Positions 32,364 through 32,710 of a stretch of DNA of 32,710 bases are shown here, piece by piece. This DNA comes from Magnetovibrio sp. (GTDB taxonomy: Bacteria > Pseudomonadota > Alphaproteobacteria > Rhodospirillales > Casp-alpha2). The notes under the pieces were generated by a model. It saw nothing but the letters and a program-made list of their open reading frames with translations. It was not told the origin of the DNA and did not search any database. Numbering within the stretch: position 1 is the first letter of the stretch; every line of letters starts with the position of its first letter. The DNA is taken from contig JAPPPF010000035.1 in the NCBI GenBank assembly GCA_028817665.1, forward strand, positions 1-32,710, in the 5' to 3' direction. Both the position numbers and the translations under genes were made by a program.

Positions 32364-32710
32364 ATGACCTGGCTGGAAGGCAAAACCCGCAATCCGACGC
32401 CGCCCGGCGCGCGTTTGCGCCAACTTCTCGAACGCCCGGAAATCCTCGGCGTTCCCGGCGCCCACAACGCCTTGGCCGGACTTCTGGCCCAGGAACAGGG
32501 CTTCGAGGCGCTGTACGTGTCCGGCGGCGGCGTCACCCTGACGCTCGGCCTCCCCGACCTCGGCATCATGGGCCTCGACGAGCTCTGCTTCGTCACCCGG
32601 ATGATCAGCCGCGCCACCGACCTGCCGCTGATCGTCGACGGTGACGTCGGCTACGGCGGCCAGCTCAACGCCAAGCGCACGGTCCGCGAACAGGAGAACG
32701 CCGGCGCCGC
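32364..32710 (+). CDS. Isocitrate lyase/PEP mutase family protein, 3' truncated by window edge
   Basis: The ATG at 32364 follows GGGAGGATAGCC, a strong SD. The visible 115 residues read as a PrpB-like start: ILGVPGAHNALAGLLAQEQG, YVSGGGVTLTLGLPDLGIMG and TDLPLIVDGDVGYGG, where two Asp of the Mg2+ site are visible. The gating loop lies beyond the window. PrpB (2-methylisocitrate lyase) normally reads VDADTGYG at the metal site, so GDVGYGG is slightly unusual. It is a second member of the same family within 3 kb, divergent from the operon that holds the first. Both may serve the same acid pathway on different substrates. Confidence 0.88.
   Translation, partial: MTWLEGKTRNPTPPGARLRQLLERPEILGVPGAHNALAGLLAQEQGFEALYVSGGGVTLTLGLPDLGIMGLDELCFVTRMISRATDLPLIVDGDVGYGGQLNAKRTVREQENAGA

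Overview
This is a GC-rich, densely packed chromosomal segment. The codon bias, the frequent GTG starts and the gene families suggest an alphaproteobacterium, possibly marine because of the DMSP-lyase-like gene. The genus cannot be fixed from this window. I see no rRNA, tRNA, CRISPR array, transposase or phage gene. Functions below are read from recognisable protein motifs without any database search.

Left part (1-12.8 kb). The window opens inside a fused hydantoinase/5-oxoprolinase gene. A scar follows: the 5' end of a TolC-like outer-membrane protein gene runs directly into the 3' half of an OmpR-type response regulator gene. Next comes a + strand group (glutathione S-transferase, HGGYW-type alpha/beta hydrolase, DsbA-fold HCCA-isomerase-like protein) that ends on a convergent MFS transporter. 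A second + strand group holds a crotonase lacking the usual catalytic glutamates, a 6PGDH-like dehydrogenase and a GT4 glycosyltransferase. It converges on a minus-strand pair: a membrane histidine kinase without an adjacent response regulator, and a DddQ/DddL-type cupin that starts one base after the kinase stop.

Middle (12.9-23 kb, mostly minus strand). A class V aminotransferase has its last 30 bases repeated three times in tandem. Further genes are an isocitrate/isopropylmalate-dehydrogenase-family enzyme, a MarR-EmrA-EmrB efflux operon with a clear palindromic operator, and an ArsD-ArsA arsenite chaperone/ATPase pair without a pump. Divergent from arsD is a lone BrnA-type antitoxin gene behind two copies of a palindromic box. 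A TPR protein with a C-terminal 2OG-Fe(II) oxygenase-like domain follows.

Right part (23-32.7 kb). A tight minus-strand operon (PrpD-like, MaoC, acyl-CoA dehydrogenase, class III CoA-transferase) looks like CoA-dependent catabolism of an organic acid. Divergent from it is an NAD-binding oxidoreductase with a SAF domain. A second minus-strand operon encodes a D-2-hydroxyacid dehydrogenase, a crotonase, an isocitrate-lyase/PEP-mutase-family lyase and a hydroxypyruvate-isomerase-like protein split by an in-frame TAG. A second lyase of the same family starts divergently and runs off the window. Together these suggest hydroxy-/dicarboxylic-acid breakdown; the substrate is not determinable here.

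Most interesting points: the kinase/DMSP-lyase-like coupling, the TolC/response-regulator chimera, the triplicated gene end with in-frame stops, the amber codon in the isomerase gene, the orphan BrnA gene with twin operators, and a possible small RNA at 3.44-3.56 kb.
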